Shown in pieces: positions 38,139 to 46,471 of a DNA stretch of 64,000 bases. The stretch comes from UBA1479 sp038109305 (GTDB taxonomy: Bacteria > Pseudomonadota > Alphaproteobacteria > Rhodospirillales > Casp-alpha2). The position numbers and the translations under genes are program-made. The stretch is taken from contig JAYNIR010000008.1 in the NCBI GenBank assembly GCA_038109305.1, positions 65,889-129,888 of the forward strand. The letters run 5' to 3'. The notes beneath the pieces were generated by a model, which made no database searches, had not been told where the DNA came from, and saw nothing but the letters and a program-made list of their open reading frames with translations. Positions within the stretch are counted from its first letter, which is position 1, and each line of letters opens with the position of its first letter.

Positions 38139-39083
38139 ATGAATGAACAGTCACTCGATCGCGCACGCGACATTCCAACCGGAAGCTGGATCGACCGGCT
38201 GCCCGTGCCGGCGGTGCGCCCTTACCTGCGGCTCATCCGTATGGACCGGCCCATCGGCACGTGGTTGTTGCTGATCCCCTGTTGGTGGTCTATCGCGCTG
38301 GCGGCGTCGGTGCCGGTGCTGCCGGTTAGACCGGACTGGCCCGACTGGCGGCTGATGATCCTTTTCGCGATCGGGTCATTGGTCATGCGGGGGGCGGGCT
38401 GCACCGTCAACGACATCGCCGACCGGGACTTTGACAAACGGGTCGCCAGGACCGCGCTCCGGCCCATTGCATCCGGCCAGATATCAGTCCCGCAGGCATT
38501 GGTGTTTCTGGCCCTGTTGCTGGCAGCGGGGCTGGCGATCCTGATGCAGTTGAACCGGTTCGCGGTCATCCTGGGCGCGTCGTCACTGTTACTGGTCGCG
38601 CTTTATCCCTTTGCCAAGCGGGTGACCTATTGGCCGCAGCTGGTTCTAGGCCTGACCTTCAACTGGGGAGCGCTTTTGGGATGGGCCGCCGTGCACGGGT
38701 GGGTCGACCCGCCGGCGTTGGCGCTTTACGCCGCGGGGGTCGTGTGGACGATCGGCTATGACACCATATACTCCCACCAGGACAAGGAATACGACGTCCT
38801 GATTGGCGTCAAATCGACGGCCATTAAATTCGGCGACGGGACCATCCGCTGGCTTATTGCATTCTATGGCCTGACCGTCACCTGCCTTGGTCTTGCCGGG
38901 TATCTCGCCGGCCTGCATAAAGTCTTCTATGCGGGTCTGGGTCTGGGCGCGCTGCACCTTGCCTGGCAGGTGCGGACGTTGAAGACCGAGGACGCGAAGA
39001 ACTGCCTCGTCCGGTTTAAGTCCAACCGCGATTTCGGTCTAATCGTGCTGGCGGCGATCATTGCCGGCGCCTACTTGGCCTGA
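38139..39083 (+). CDS. ubiA: 4-hydroxybenzoate polyprenyltransferase
   Basis: 314 residues, about eight membrane helices. It attaches the polyprenyl tail to 4-hydroxybenzoate in ubiquinone synthesis. Both Asp-rich motifs are present: NDIADRDFDKRVARTALRP (about residue 88) and YDTIYSHQDKEYD (about residue 207). ubiD, a later step of the same pathway, lies 1.5 kb downstream on the other strand. The 3' end overlaps the end of a decayed phage-like gene. Confidence 0.94.
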   Translation: MNEQSLDRARDIPTGSWIDRLPVPAVRPYLRLIRMDRPIGTWLLLIPCWWSIALAASVPVLPVRPDWPDWRLMILFAIGSLVMRGAGCTVNDIADRDFDKRVARTALRPIASGQISVPQALVFLALLLAAGLAILMQLNRFAVILGASSLLLVALYPFAKRVTYWPQLVLGLTFNWGALLGWAAVHGWVDPPALALYAAGVVWTIGYDTIYSHQDKEYDVLIGVKSTAIKFGDGTIRWLIAFYGLTVTCLGLAGYLAGLHKVFYAGLGLGALHLAWQVRTLKTEDAKNCLVRFKSNRDFGLIVLAAIIAGAYLA

Positions 39084-39386
39084 TTGCCGTTCGCGCGGAC
39101 AACCGGACGGCCGCGTTCCCGCCTGAGGCGCCGGTAAAGCTGCCACGGCTGCAGAACCCAAGGGGCATTCAGCCCCAGGACCCGCTTGACGGCCTCGACA
39201 CAGGTACAGGGGCGCCAGGCCAGCGGCCGTTAAGGCCACGGCGGCGGCACGCTCGGACGGAACAGGACAGCCCGGTATTCGTGCGCGCAGTATGTTCGAA
39301 GGATCGGCCATAAAGAGTAATACCCGACGGCGGACGCATAGGAAAAATGGGCCTGGAAACGTGTCTGGCGGCGCGAAGGATCTCAT
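39071..39386 (-). pseudogene. Decayed small phage-type protein, C-terminus readable
   Basis: A minus-strand frame ends ACC TGT GTC GAG..., giving CTCVEAVKRVLGLNAPWVLQ then WQLYRRLRRERGRP before TAG at 39073. A cysteine-containing TCVxxVKxxLG followed by a PxQLYR tail is a pattern I associate with small uncharacterised proteins in phage gene clusters. Upstream the same frame is cut by a TAA near 39232 and would need a shift to join the ATG at 39386 (MRSFAPPDTF), which overlaps the previous gene's stop. Homology to phage genes is recalled, not tested. Confidence 0.45.
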
Positions 39387-39745
39387 TCGACGATCCCTTT
39401 TTGACGAAGCGTCGTCGTCATGCGGTCCAACGCGTCGTCCCAAAGGCGGGCGTCGCGCTCCTCCCGCATCACCCGGGCATCCGGCGGCCTTTCTTTGGCG
39501 CCGTATTCCAGCAGGATTGTAAGATGCTGCATCCGCAGCACCTCCGACCGCACGAGGGTTGTTGCCGCCAGGTAGATGTCGTCGGATTCGCAAGGTCGCA
39601 ACATCAGTCCGCTGCCTTCGAACCGGAGACCTTCGCGCCGGGTGCGCTGCGCGCGAATGAACCAGAATCACGCATCTTCCGCCGTCTGGAACATCTGCGG
39701 CGCCCCTACTTTCATGGGTCTGGGTGTATATTTACGTTTTTTCAT
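39383..39745 (-). pseudogene. Small phage-like gene interrupted by an in-frame TGA
   Basis: From ATG at 39745 (MKKRKYTPRPMKVGAPQMFQ) the frame runs 25 codons to TGA at 39670-39668, then carries on in the same frame with FWFIRAQRTRREGLRFEGSG, MQHLTILLEYGAKERPP and RLWDDALDRMTTTLRQKG to TGA at 39385. No frameshift is needed, so one substitution would restore a 120-residue protein. The KKRKYTPRP opening is similar to small basic proteins encoded beside phage structural genes. An ATG at 39604 could still give a 73-residue product. Confidence 0.5.
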
Positions 39746-39848
39746 ATGGACATCGGGCCTCGCCAAAGACCGGTAAAGAACAAATAAGAAACATTTATAA
39801 GCGGGTGTAATATTTCCTAATGTTAAGTCAGTAATCGGTAAAAGTTCC

Positions 39849-39882
39849 TTGTCGCAGTTTTCGACAATGTGTATGACAATGT
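39849..39882 (+). promoter_or_regulatory. Operator-like inverted and direct repeats over the repressor promoter
   Basis: TTGTCG (39849-39854) and CGACAA (39862-39867) form a perfect inverted repeat with a 7-bp spacer. GACAATGT occurs twice (39863-39870 and 39875-39882). TTGTCG can also serve as a -35 with TATGAC (39872-39877) as -10, spacer 17 bp, which would start transcription almost at the ATG at 39887. This is the layout expected for an autoregulated repressor. The surrounding 39.72-39.88 kb is AT-rich compared with its neighbours. Confidence 0.5.
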
Positions 39883-39886
39883 TCCC

Positions 39887-40519
39887 ATGTTGAGACATCA
39901 AAGCGTATGGTTCGCCGTCGACCGCCTTGCCAGGGAGCATGGACTGTCGGCCTCCGGCCTTGCCCGCAAAGCGGGACTGGACCCGACCACCTTCAACAAA
40001 AGCAAACGCACCAAACGGGACGGCAAGTTGCGCTGGCCGTCGACGGAGAGCATCGCAAAGTGCCTGGAAGCCACGGGCGCCAGCCTGGGTGAATGGGTGT
40101 CGTACGTTGATGAAAACGAGAACGGCGGCGTCTACCGCAACGTGCCGCTGATCGATCTTGCACAGGCCGGCGACCACGGGTATTTCGACGACGGCGGGTA
40201 TCCCTTGGGCGGCGGCTGGGATGAAATCGCGTTCCCGGGCGTCAACGATCCCAACGCCTTCGCGCTGGAAATTTCAGGCGACAGCATGGCACCTGTGCTT
40301 CGCGACGGCGACCGGGTGGTCGTGTCGCCGCAGGCGTCGGTCCGCCGCGGCGACCGCGTGGTCGTTAAAACCAAGGCGGGTGAAGTTCTGGCGAAAATTC
40401 TAATCCGGCGGACAGCCAAGCACATCGATCTGCAATCGCTTAATCCGGCGCTCGGGGACCGCAGCCTTGAACTGGTCGACGTCGATTGGATGTCGCGCAT
40501 CGTCTGGGCGTCCCAATAA
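39887..40519 (+). CDS. HTH transcriptional regulator with S24 (LexA/CI-type) peptidase domain
   Basis: 210 residues from ATG (MLRHQSVWFAVDRLAREHG). Helix-turn-helix at residues 12-55 (GLSASGLARKAGLDPTTFNK), then the S24 fold with Ser in SGDSMAP (about residue 133) and Lys in RVVVKTK (about residue 161), the catalytic dyad of self-cleaving repressors. No obvious Ala-Gly cleavage site can be assigned with certainty; AQAGD around residue 90 is possible. It adjoins decayed phage-like genes but is also like chromosomal Rhodospirillales regulators. Probably autoregulated through the upstream repeats. Confidence 0.88.
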   Translation: MLRHQSVWFAVDRLAREHGLSASGLARKAGLDPTTFNKSKRTKRDGKLRWPSTESIAKCLEATGASLGEWVSYVDENENGGVYRNVPLIDLAQAGDHGYFDDGGYPLGGGWDEIAFPGVNDPNAFALEISGDSMAPVLRDGDRVVVSPQASVRRGDRVVVKTKAGEVLAKILIRRTAKHIDLQSLNPALGDRSLELVDVDWMSRIVWASQ

Positions 40520-40535
40520 CCGGCCAATAACCGGC
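40514..40535 (+). repeat. Two perfect tandem copies of an 11-bp unit
   Basis: CAATAACCGGC occurs at 40514-40524 and 40525-40535. The first copy contains the stop codon of the S24 regulator. Related pieces (GGCCAGTAACC) follow. It may be slippage or part of a weak bidirectional terminator with the convergent ubiD. Confidence 0.6.
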
Positions 40536-40586
40536 CAGCAGCAGGCCAGTAACCGACCTGCACTCTGGACTAAGCGCGGAGACCGC

Positions 40587-42113
40587 CTATTTCCAGATCG
40601 GTTTGCCTGATCCCGGCAGCCCGTACGCCTGCCACTTCCGCGTCACCTCATCAATGACGTCGTCCGACATGCAGATTTTGCGGCCCCATTCGCGCGAGGT
40701 TTCCGGCGGTAGCTTTGTCGTTGCATCGATCCCCATCTTGCTGCCAAGGCCGGCTTCAGGCGATGCAAAATCCAGATAGTCAATCGGCGTGTGTTCGATC
40801 ATCGTCACGTCGCGCGCGGGGTCGACATGCGTCGAAATCGCCCAGATCACATCGTTCCAATCGCGCGCGTTGATGTCGGAGTCGACGACGATCACAAACT
40901 TAGTATAGGTAAACTGACGCAGGTAAGACCACACCCCCATCATCACCCGCTTGGCGTGCCCGGCGTAGGCCTTCTTCATCGATACCACGGCAACCCGGTA
41001 GGAGCACGCCTCGGGCGGCAGCCAGAAATCCACGACCTCCGGGAATTGCTGCGTAAACAGCGGGACAAACACCTCGTTTAGTCCTTCGCCCAGGATCGAC
41101 GGTTCGTCCGGCGGCCTGCCGGTATAGGTCGAAAGATAAATCGGCGCTTTCCGCATGGTGATGGCCGAAACCGTAAACACCGGGAACGGTTCCACCGAAT
41201 TGTAGAAGCCGGTGTGGTCGCCGTAGGGGCCCTCAGGCGCATAGTCTTCCAGCGACACATGGCCTTCGATGACGATTTCGGCCTCGGCCGGGACTTTCAG
41301 CGGCACCGTTTTGCAGTCAACCAGATCGACCCGTTTGCCGCGCAGCATGCCGGCGAACTGGTATTCGGACAGCGTGTCCGGCACCGGCGTCACGGCGGCC
41401 AGGATGGTCCCGGGATCGGCGCCGATAACGGCGGCCGCCGGAATCGGATCGCGGCGGACATCCCTCCACCGGGCATGGTGCTGCGCCCCACCCCGGTGCT
41501 TGAGCCAGCGCATGAGGGTCGTATTCCGGCCCGTCACCTGCATGCGGTAGATGCCCAGGTTGAAGGCATCCCGTTTGTCGCCGCCTTTTTTACCGGCTTG
41601 GGGCCCTTGCGTGACGACGAGCGGCCAGGTGATCAGCGGGGCCGGCTCGCCGGGCCAACAGGTTTGAACCGGCAGCAGGCCCAGGTCGATGTCGTCGCCT
41701 TCGAGCACGATTACCTGACAGGGCGCCCGGCTAACCGTGTTGGGCTTCATCGCCATCACAGTTTTTACCAGCGGTAGCATGGCGGCGGCCTCGCGAAGCC
41801 CACCCGGCGGCTCCGGCTGACGCAGAAACGCGAGTGTTTCGCCAACTTCGCGAAGGCCTGACGGTTCCCGGTCCATACCCCAGGCGACACGTTCCACCGT
41901 GCCGAAAAGGTTGACCAGCATCGGCATGCCGTAGGGCGATCCGTCGGCGCGCCGGACGTTTTCGAATAACACCGCCGGGCCGTTTTCGGCGATCAACCGG
42001 GTCTGGATTTCAGTCATCTCGAGGACCGGCGTGACAGGTTCCAACACCCGTACAAGCGCGCCCGCAGGCTCCAACCGGTTAAAAATGAAGTCTCTGAGCG
42101 ATTGGAAAGGCAT
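40587..42113 (-). CDS. ubiD: UbiD-type decarboxylase (3-octaprenyl-4-hydroxybenzoate carboxy-lyase)
   Basis: 508 residues. Prenylated-FMN-dependent decarboxylase of ubiquinone synthesis. Recognisable family segments are FENVRRADGSPYGMPMLVNL, GIYRMQVTGRNTTLMRW, EGPYGDHTGFYN and YTKFVIVVDSDINARDWNDV. ubiX, which makes the cofactor, is not in the window. ubiA is nearby. The 286-bp gap to the HD-GYP gene contains no gene that I can support. Confidence 0.93.
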   Translation of the reverse strand: MPFQSLRDFIFNRLEPAGALVRVLEPVTPVLEMTEIQTRLIAENGPAVLFENVRRADGSPYGMPMLVNLFGTVERVAWGMDREPSGLREVGETLAFLRQPEPPGGLREAAAMLPLVKTVMAMKPNTVSRAPCQVIVLEGDDIDLGLLPVQTCWPGEPAPLITWPLVVTQGPQAGKKGGDKRDAFNLGIYRMQVTGRNTTLMRWLKHRGGAQHHARWRDVRRDPIPAAAVIGADPGTILAAVTPVPDTLSEYQFAGMLRGKRVDLVDCKTVPLKVPAEAEIVIEGHVSLEDYAPEGPYGDHTGFYNSVEPFPVFTVSAITMRKAPIYLSTYTGRPPDEPSILGEGLNEVFVPLFTQQFPEVVDFWLPPEACSYRVAVVSMKKAYAGHAKRVMMGVWSYLRQFTYTKFVIVVDSDINARDWNDVIWAISTHVDPARDVTMIEHTPIDYLDFASPEAGLGSKMGIDATTKLPPETSREWGRKICMSDDVIDEVTRKWQAYGLPGSGKPIWK

Positions 42114-42399
42114 GACCGGCTGTTCGATCCAGGAAAATGAGAAAACGCGGCTTTGACGTTACCGATTGGCGAGCCCGATGCCAAAGATCAAATTGCGCCC
42201 GGGGCCCGATGTCGGGTTTCCGGGCCGCCCGAGTTGCCATCTGCGCCAAAGGCGGATACTTTTTTGCAAACCAATTCAGACCCTTAATACAGGCCAAAAA
42301 CGATGATAGAAGACTAATTGTTCGAATTGTAGGGTAATCGGCCGCCGGCGGGCGGACCGGGCGGGTGAGACACTGAGTTGAAGAAACCGTCGGTGAAAT

Positions 42400-44190
42400 A
42401 TGTCCGGTAACGGAAACGGATCAGGCAGCGATGCGGCGCTCAGCAATTTTCAGCGCCTGATCGACATTGGCATCGCGCTGTCAGCCGAGCGGGATATCAA
42501 CCGCCTGATGGAACGAATCCTGCTTGAGGCCAAGGACCTGACCAACGCCGACGGCGGAACGCTCTACATCAAGACCGACGACGACGGGCTTAAGTTCGAG
42601 ATCATGCGGACGGATTCCCTGAAGATCGCGCTCGGCGGCACCACGGGGAAAGACATCACCTTCCCGCCGATCCGCATGTTCGACCCGGAAACGGGCCAGC
42701 CCAACCAGAAAAACATCGCTAGCTACTGTGCGTTGACGGGCGAAAGCATCAACATCAAGGATGCGTATGAAGCCGAGACCTTCGATTTTAGCGGCACCAA
42801 GAAATTTGACGAGGGCACGGGGTACCGGTCGAAGTCATTTCTGACCGTGCCGCTGAAAAACAGTCAGGATGAAATCATCGGCGTCATTCAGCTTTTGAAC
42901 GCGACCGACAAGCAGAGCGGCGAAGTCATCGAATTTTCCAAGGAAATTCAGCCGCTGGTCAAGGCGCTGGCATCGCAGGCGGCGGTGGCGCTCGACAACC
43001 AGCAATTGGTCGAAGGCCAGCGGCGGTTGCTTGAATCGTTCATCGAACTGATCGCCTCGGCGATTGACGCCAAATCACCCTATACAGGCGGCCACTGCCA
43101 ACGCGTACCGGAATTGACCAAGATGCTGGCCAAGGCGGCGGCCGATTCCGCCGATGGGCCGTTCAAGGAATTCGATCTGACCGAAGAGCAGTGGTACGAA
43201 CTGCACATCGGGGCATGGTTGCACGACTGCGGCAAAGTCACAACGCCGGAATTCGTGGTCGACAAGGCGGTCAAGCTTGAAACCATTTACAACCGCATCC
43301 ACGAAGTCCGCATGCGGTTTGAAGTGCTGAAGCGCGACGCCGAGATACAGTATTACAAGGCGCTGGCCGAAGGTAAGGGCGATCCCGAAGCGCTGAAGAA
43401 AGAGCTGGACGGAAAGCTTACCCAGATCGACGACGATTATGAATTCGTCGCCAAAGCCAACGTGGGCGACGAATTTATGGCCCCGGAAGATCAGGAGCGG
43501 GTCAAACAGATCGGATCGATCCCGTGGACGCGGACGCTTGACGACCGTTTGGGATTGTCGTTCGAAGAACGCAAACGCAAAGAGCGGACGGAGCCCATCC
43601 CGGCGCCGGCCACGGAATACTTGCTGGAAGACCGTGACGACCACATCGTCTACCGGGACGCGTTGGAGCCCGCTTCGCAGCCGGACAATCCCTTCGGGTT
43701 CAAGCTGAACATCCCGGAGAACAAATACAATTTCGGCGAAATCTACAACCTCTGCATCGCCCGCGGCACGCTGACCGAGGAAGAACGCTTCAAGATCAAT
43801 GACCATATCGTCCAGACGATCATCATGTTGGAGCAGTTGCCGTTCCCGAAACACCTTAAACGGGTGCCTGAATTCGCCGGCGGCCACCATGAAAAAATGG
43901 ACGGCACCGGATACCCCCGTAAACTGACGGCGGAGGAAATGTCCGTGCCCGCGAAGATCATGGCGATCGCCGACATCTTTGAAGCGCTGACCGCCGCCGA
44001 CCGCCCTTACAAAGAACCGAAGAAACTCTCTGCCAGCATCAAGATCATGTCGTTCATGAAAAAGGACGCGCACATCGACGGCGACCTGTTCAAACTGTTC
44101 CTGACGTCTGGCGTTTACAAGGAATATGCCGACCGCTTCCTCGAACCTTTCCAAATCGACGACGTGGACATAACGCAATACCTGGAATGA
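42400..44190 (+). CDS. GAF domain HD-GYP phosphodiesterase with a long insertion
   Basis: 596 residues, no membrane segment. The GAF sensor occupies about residues 15-200 (NADGGTLYIKTDDD, SFLTVPLKNSQDEIIGVIQL). The HD-GYP domain follows: GHCQRVPELT (about 231), HDCGK (275-279) and HHEKMDGTGYP (496-506), so all motifs for c-di-GMP hydrolysis are present. The gap between HDCGK and HHE is about 215 residues against roughly 60 in ordinary HD-GYP domains; residues 295-445 are a charged, helix-rich insertion. The start is ATG 42400. It ends in an ATGA overlap with the next gene. Confidence 0.92.
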   Translation: MSGNGNGSGSDAALSNFQRLIDIGIALSAERDINRLMERILLEAKDLTNADGGTLYIKTDDDGLKFEIMRTDSLKIALGGTTGKDITFPPIRMFDPETGQPNQKNIASYCALTGESINIKDAYEAETFDFSGTKKFDEGTGYRSKSFLTVPLKNSQDEIIGVIQLLNATDKQSGEVIEFSKEIQPLVKALASQAAVALDNQQLVEGQRRLLESFIELIASAIDAKSPYTGGHCQRVPELTKMLAKAAADSADGPFKEFDLTEEQWYELHIGAWLHDCGKVTTPEFVVDKAVKLETIYNRIHEVRMRFEVLKRDAEIQYYKALAEGKGDPEALKKELDGKLTQIDDDYEFVAKANVGDEFMAPEDQERVKQIGSIPWTRTLDDRLGLSFEERKRKERTEPIPAPATEYLLEDRDDHIVYRDALEPASQPDNPFGFKLNIPENKYNFGEIYNLCIARGTLTEEERFKINDHIVQTIIMLEQLPFPKHLKRVPEFAGGHHEKMDGTGYPRKLTAEEMSVPAKIMAIADIFEALTAADRPYKEPKKLSASIKIMSFMKKDAHIDGDLFKLFLTSGVYKEYADRFLEPFQIDDVDITQYLE

Positions 44191-44921
44191 CTGGCCCCCC
44201 CCGCCCGGCGAGAACGCCCGAACGCGCCCTCGCCTACCCTTACGATATCCCCGACCAATCCTTCGTCATCGACAAGGGAGCGGTCAGGCCTGTCACCTGC
44301 GACGACGATCTGGGAGACCTGAACGGACGCATTCCCGTGCTTGCGGTCGGATCGAACCAGTCGATCCGCGCGCTAAGCTGGAAGTTCGGCGGCCCGGAAG
44401 ACGGCCCGGTGCCTTGCGTCCGCGTTCACCTGAAGGATTTCGACAGCGTCTATTGCGCCCACATCGCGGGGTATGGGTCGCTTCCGGCGACGCTCCACAC
44501 GTCGCCCGGGACAACGGTAACGCTGTTCGTCAACTGGTTGACCGAGGAACAACTGGCCCAGATGCACGGCACCGAAGTGAGCGCAAAAAATTATGTATTC
44601 GGAGAACTTTCGGGCATCGACATGACCGCAGAGGCGGGCCCCCAGTTGACCAAGGTCGGGCTTTACCTCGGCACCCGAGGCGCATTGACGATCGATGGAT
44701 GCCCGGTGCCGCTTGCGTCCATCCGCGCGGTTGAACGCCGGTGGCGCGCCTTGTCCCAGCCGGAAGTCATGGGCCAGTTGCAGACCCGGTTCGCCTGCGA
44801 CGGCCCGCAGGAGGCCTTCATTCAGGAATTGATCGACGATCAGGAGGCGCGACTCGCCCGCTGCCTGGTTCTTCGGGAAACCGCCGATCCGTTCGATCAT
44901 CCGGGATTTTCCGTACCCTAA
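44187..44921 (+). CDS. Unknown protein co-translated with the HD-GYP gene, perhaps GGCT-like fold
   Basis: 244 residues, soluble. LAVGSNQSIRALSWKFGG resembles the YGSN-type nucleotide loop of gamma-glutamylcyclotransferase-like proteins, and the later GYGSLPATLHTSPGTTVTL and VNWLTEEQLAQMH could be that fold's strands and helix. No catalytic Glu can be placed with confidence. It overlaps the HD-GYP gene by 4 bp, suggesting a functional link with c-di-GMP signalling or simply shared translation. Confidence 0.55.
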   Translation: MTGPPRPARTPERALAYPYDIPDQSFVIDKGAVRPVTCDDDLGDLNGRIPVLAVGSNQSIRALSWKFGGPEDGPVPCVRVHLKDFDSVYCAHIAGYGSLPATLHTSPGTTVTLFVNWLTEEQLAQMHGTEVSAKNYVFGELSGIDMTAEAGPQLTKVGLYLGTRGALTIDGCPVPLASIRAVERRWRALSQPEVMGQLQTRFACDGPQEAFIQELIDDQEARLARCLVLRETADPFDHPGFSVP

Positions 44922-45101
44922 CCCCGGACCGCCATCCGCCGGACCGCGTGCGAGGGCCCGGGCGCGTCGCGAATCCCGATGCGGAAACAGGCCGGCTCCG
45001 ACCGTTTTCAGGCCGCGGACCGGCCTAGCAACGGCTTTTCCGTCATGCGTTTCGTGGTTTCGCCTGTCCTCTCGCCCGCCGAGTAGGCTACCAGTAAAGC
45101 C

Positions 45102-46331
45102 ATGGATCAGTTTTTTAGCGATCTGAGGCTTATTTCGGAGAGCGCCCTGGATGCAACCGCGCACCTTTGGGTGCCTGCGGCCGAGGTTTTCACCACCATG
45201 CCTGCCTGGGCGTATGTAGCGCTGATCGCAAGCACCGCGTTCTTGGTTTTGGCGGCATTGTGGGGCCGCAGGCAGCTTCGGGGCGATCGGATCGAACGCC
45301 GCCCGCCGACCATGCCGGCCGCCGGACGGCCAGGGGACGCCGGCCAAGCGGCATTCGCATCGCCTGCGCCCCCGGATGCGCCGGAAGTGCAAGGCCTTGC
45401 CGAAATTCTTGCCGCGCGCGGCCTGGACCCCTCCGGCCGGCAAGGACGGCTTCGCACCTTCGCGGGTGAGTTGGACGACCTGCGCGACCGGCTCGATCAG
45501 ATCGGCCCCGCCGCTCCGGCATCGGCGCAACTGTTTCATGACGCCAAAGACGCCATTGCCGGCGGCGATCTGAGCCGAGGAACGGATCTGTTGGTGCGCG
45601 CCGCCCAGGAAGAAGGCAATGCCGCGGGCAGTCTTTCGGTGTCGGCGGATACCCACGGCCGGGCCGCGGCACTCGCCAGATTGGTTGCCGGCGACCTGAT
45701 GCAGGCGCGCGGCGACCTGGATGAAGCCGAAACCTTGTACCGCCTGGCCGCCGACGCAGCGCCCCAGTCGATCCCTGAACTTCGGGTGGAGTGCCTGGCC
45801 CGCCTGGGGGCGTTGGCGCATCTGCAGGAAAACTTCGGCCTTGCCCGGGGCTGTTTCGCTGACGCGCTGCAGACCCTTGAAGCGGCAAGCCAGGGCGACC
45901 ACCCTGATATCGGCGGCGTTCTCAACAATCTGGGCCTCGCCTGCGACCTGACCGGGGATCAGGACGAGGCAGAGCGCTATTACCAACGCGCGCTTGCCGC
46001 CGATGAAAAGCACCATGGCGACGATCATTTGAACGTCGCCTCGGTTTTGAACAACCTGGGCCTGCTGTACCGCCGCCAGGGTAAGACCCACGCTGCGGAA
46101 CCCTTGTTCCGGCGCGCGGTGGCGATCAAGGAGAAAGCCCTTGCGCCGAACGATCAGAGCCTCTTGCTCGGCTTGGTGAACCACGCCGCGACGCTGCGCG
46201 ACCTGGGCCGCGACGCGGATGCCCGCACCCTCGAAGCCAGGGCGGGCGTCAGCCACGATACCGGTGCCGAAGACGACGCCGATGCCCTTGCCGAAGAAAG
46301 CAGCGATCCGTGGGAGCCGGCAGCGGGCTGA
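45102..46331 (+). CDS. Membrane-anchored TPR protein
   Basis: 409 residues. One hydrophobic helix at about residues 33-55 (MPAWAYVALIASTAFLVLAA), a Pro/Ala-rich linker, and four or five TPRs of the kinesin-light-chain/TPR_12 type (VLNNLGLACDLTGDQDEAER, VLNNLGLLYRRQGKTHAAEP). Probably an inner-membrane scaffold; the partner is unknown. It lies 180 bp after the preceding gene and just before the cobalamin operon, and is not obviously linked to it. Confidence 0.8.
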   Translation: MDQFFSDLRLISESALDATAHLWVPAAEVFTTMPAWAYVALIASTAFLVLAALWGRRQLRGDRIERRPPTMPAAGRPGDAGQAAFASPAPPDAPEVQGLAEILAARGLDPSGRQGRLRTFAGELDDLRDRLDQIGPAAPASAQLFHDAKDAIAGGDLSRGTDLLVRAAQEEGNAAGSLSVSADTHGRAAALARLVAGDLMQARGDLDEAETLYRLAADAAPQSIPELRVECLARLGALAHLQENFGLARGCFADALQTLEAASQGDHPDIGGVLNNLGLACDLTGDQDEAERYYQRALAADEKHHGDDHLNVASVLNNLGLLYRRQGKTHAAEPLFRRAVAIKEKALAPNDQSLLLGLVNHAATLRDLGRDADARTLEARAGVSHDTGAEDDADALAEESSDPWEPAAG

Positions 46332-46389
46332 CCGGTTCTTTCCTTTTCGCCGGCGGATAAACCTGTATAGTCTCTGCCCCGGCGCCGCC

Positions 46390-46470
46390 CGAAGGCAAGG
46401 ACCAGGCCGCGCTTAGACACAATCTACACCGGCGGTTTGCCGGTGACGCTCGAAGGCAAGGACCAAGCGT
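46390..46470 (+). repeat. Direct repeat in the cbiX leader
   Basis: CGAAGGCAAGGACCA occurs at 46390-46404 and again at 46451-46465, 61 bp apart. The second copy carries the likely ribosome-binding site of cbiX. A TATAGT hexamer at 46366-46371 may be the operon's -10 box. No cobalamin riboswitch motif is evident in this leader. Confidence 0.45.
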
Positions 46471-46471
46471 A

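Noticed and set aside
40514..40560. Repeat block after the S24 regulator as a CRISPR or iteron cluster
   Set aside because: Only two perfect 11-bp copies with no spacers and no replication gene nearby.
44373..46256. Minus-strand frame of over 600 codons
   Set aside because: It is antisense to the co-translated unknown and TPR genes and is a high-GC shadow with no domain content.
46332..46471. Cobalamin riboswitch before cbiX
   Set aside because: I looked for the B12-box type elements (GCCACTG and the AGTCAGGA-like segment) and found none; the direct repeat is not part of that fold.
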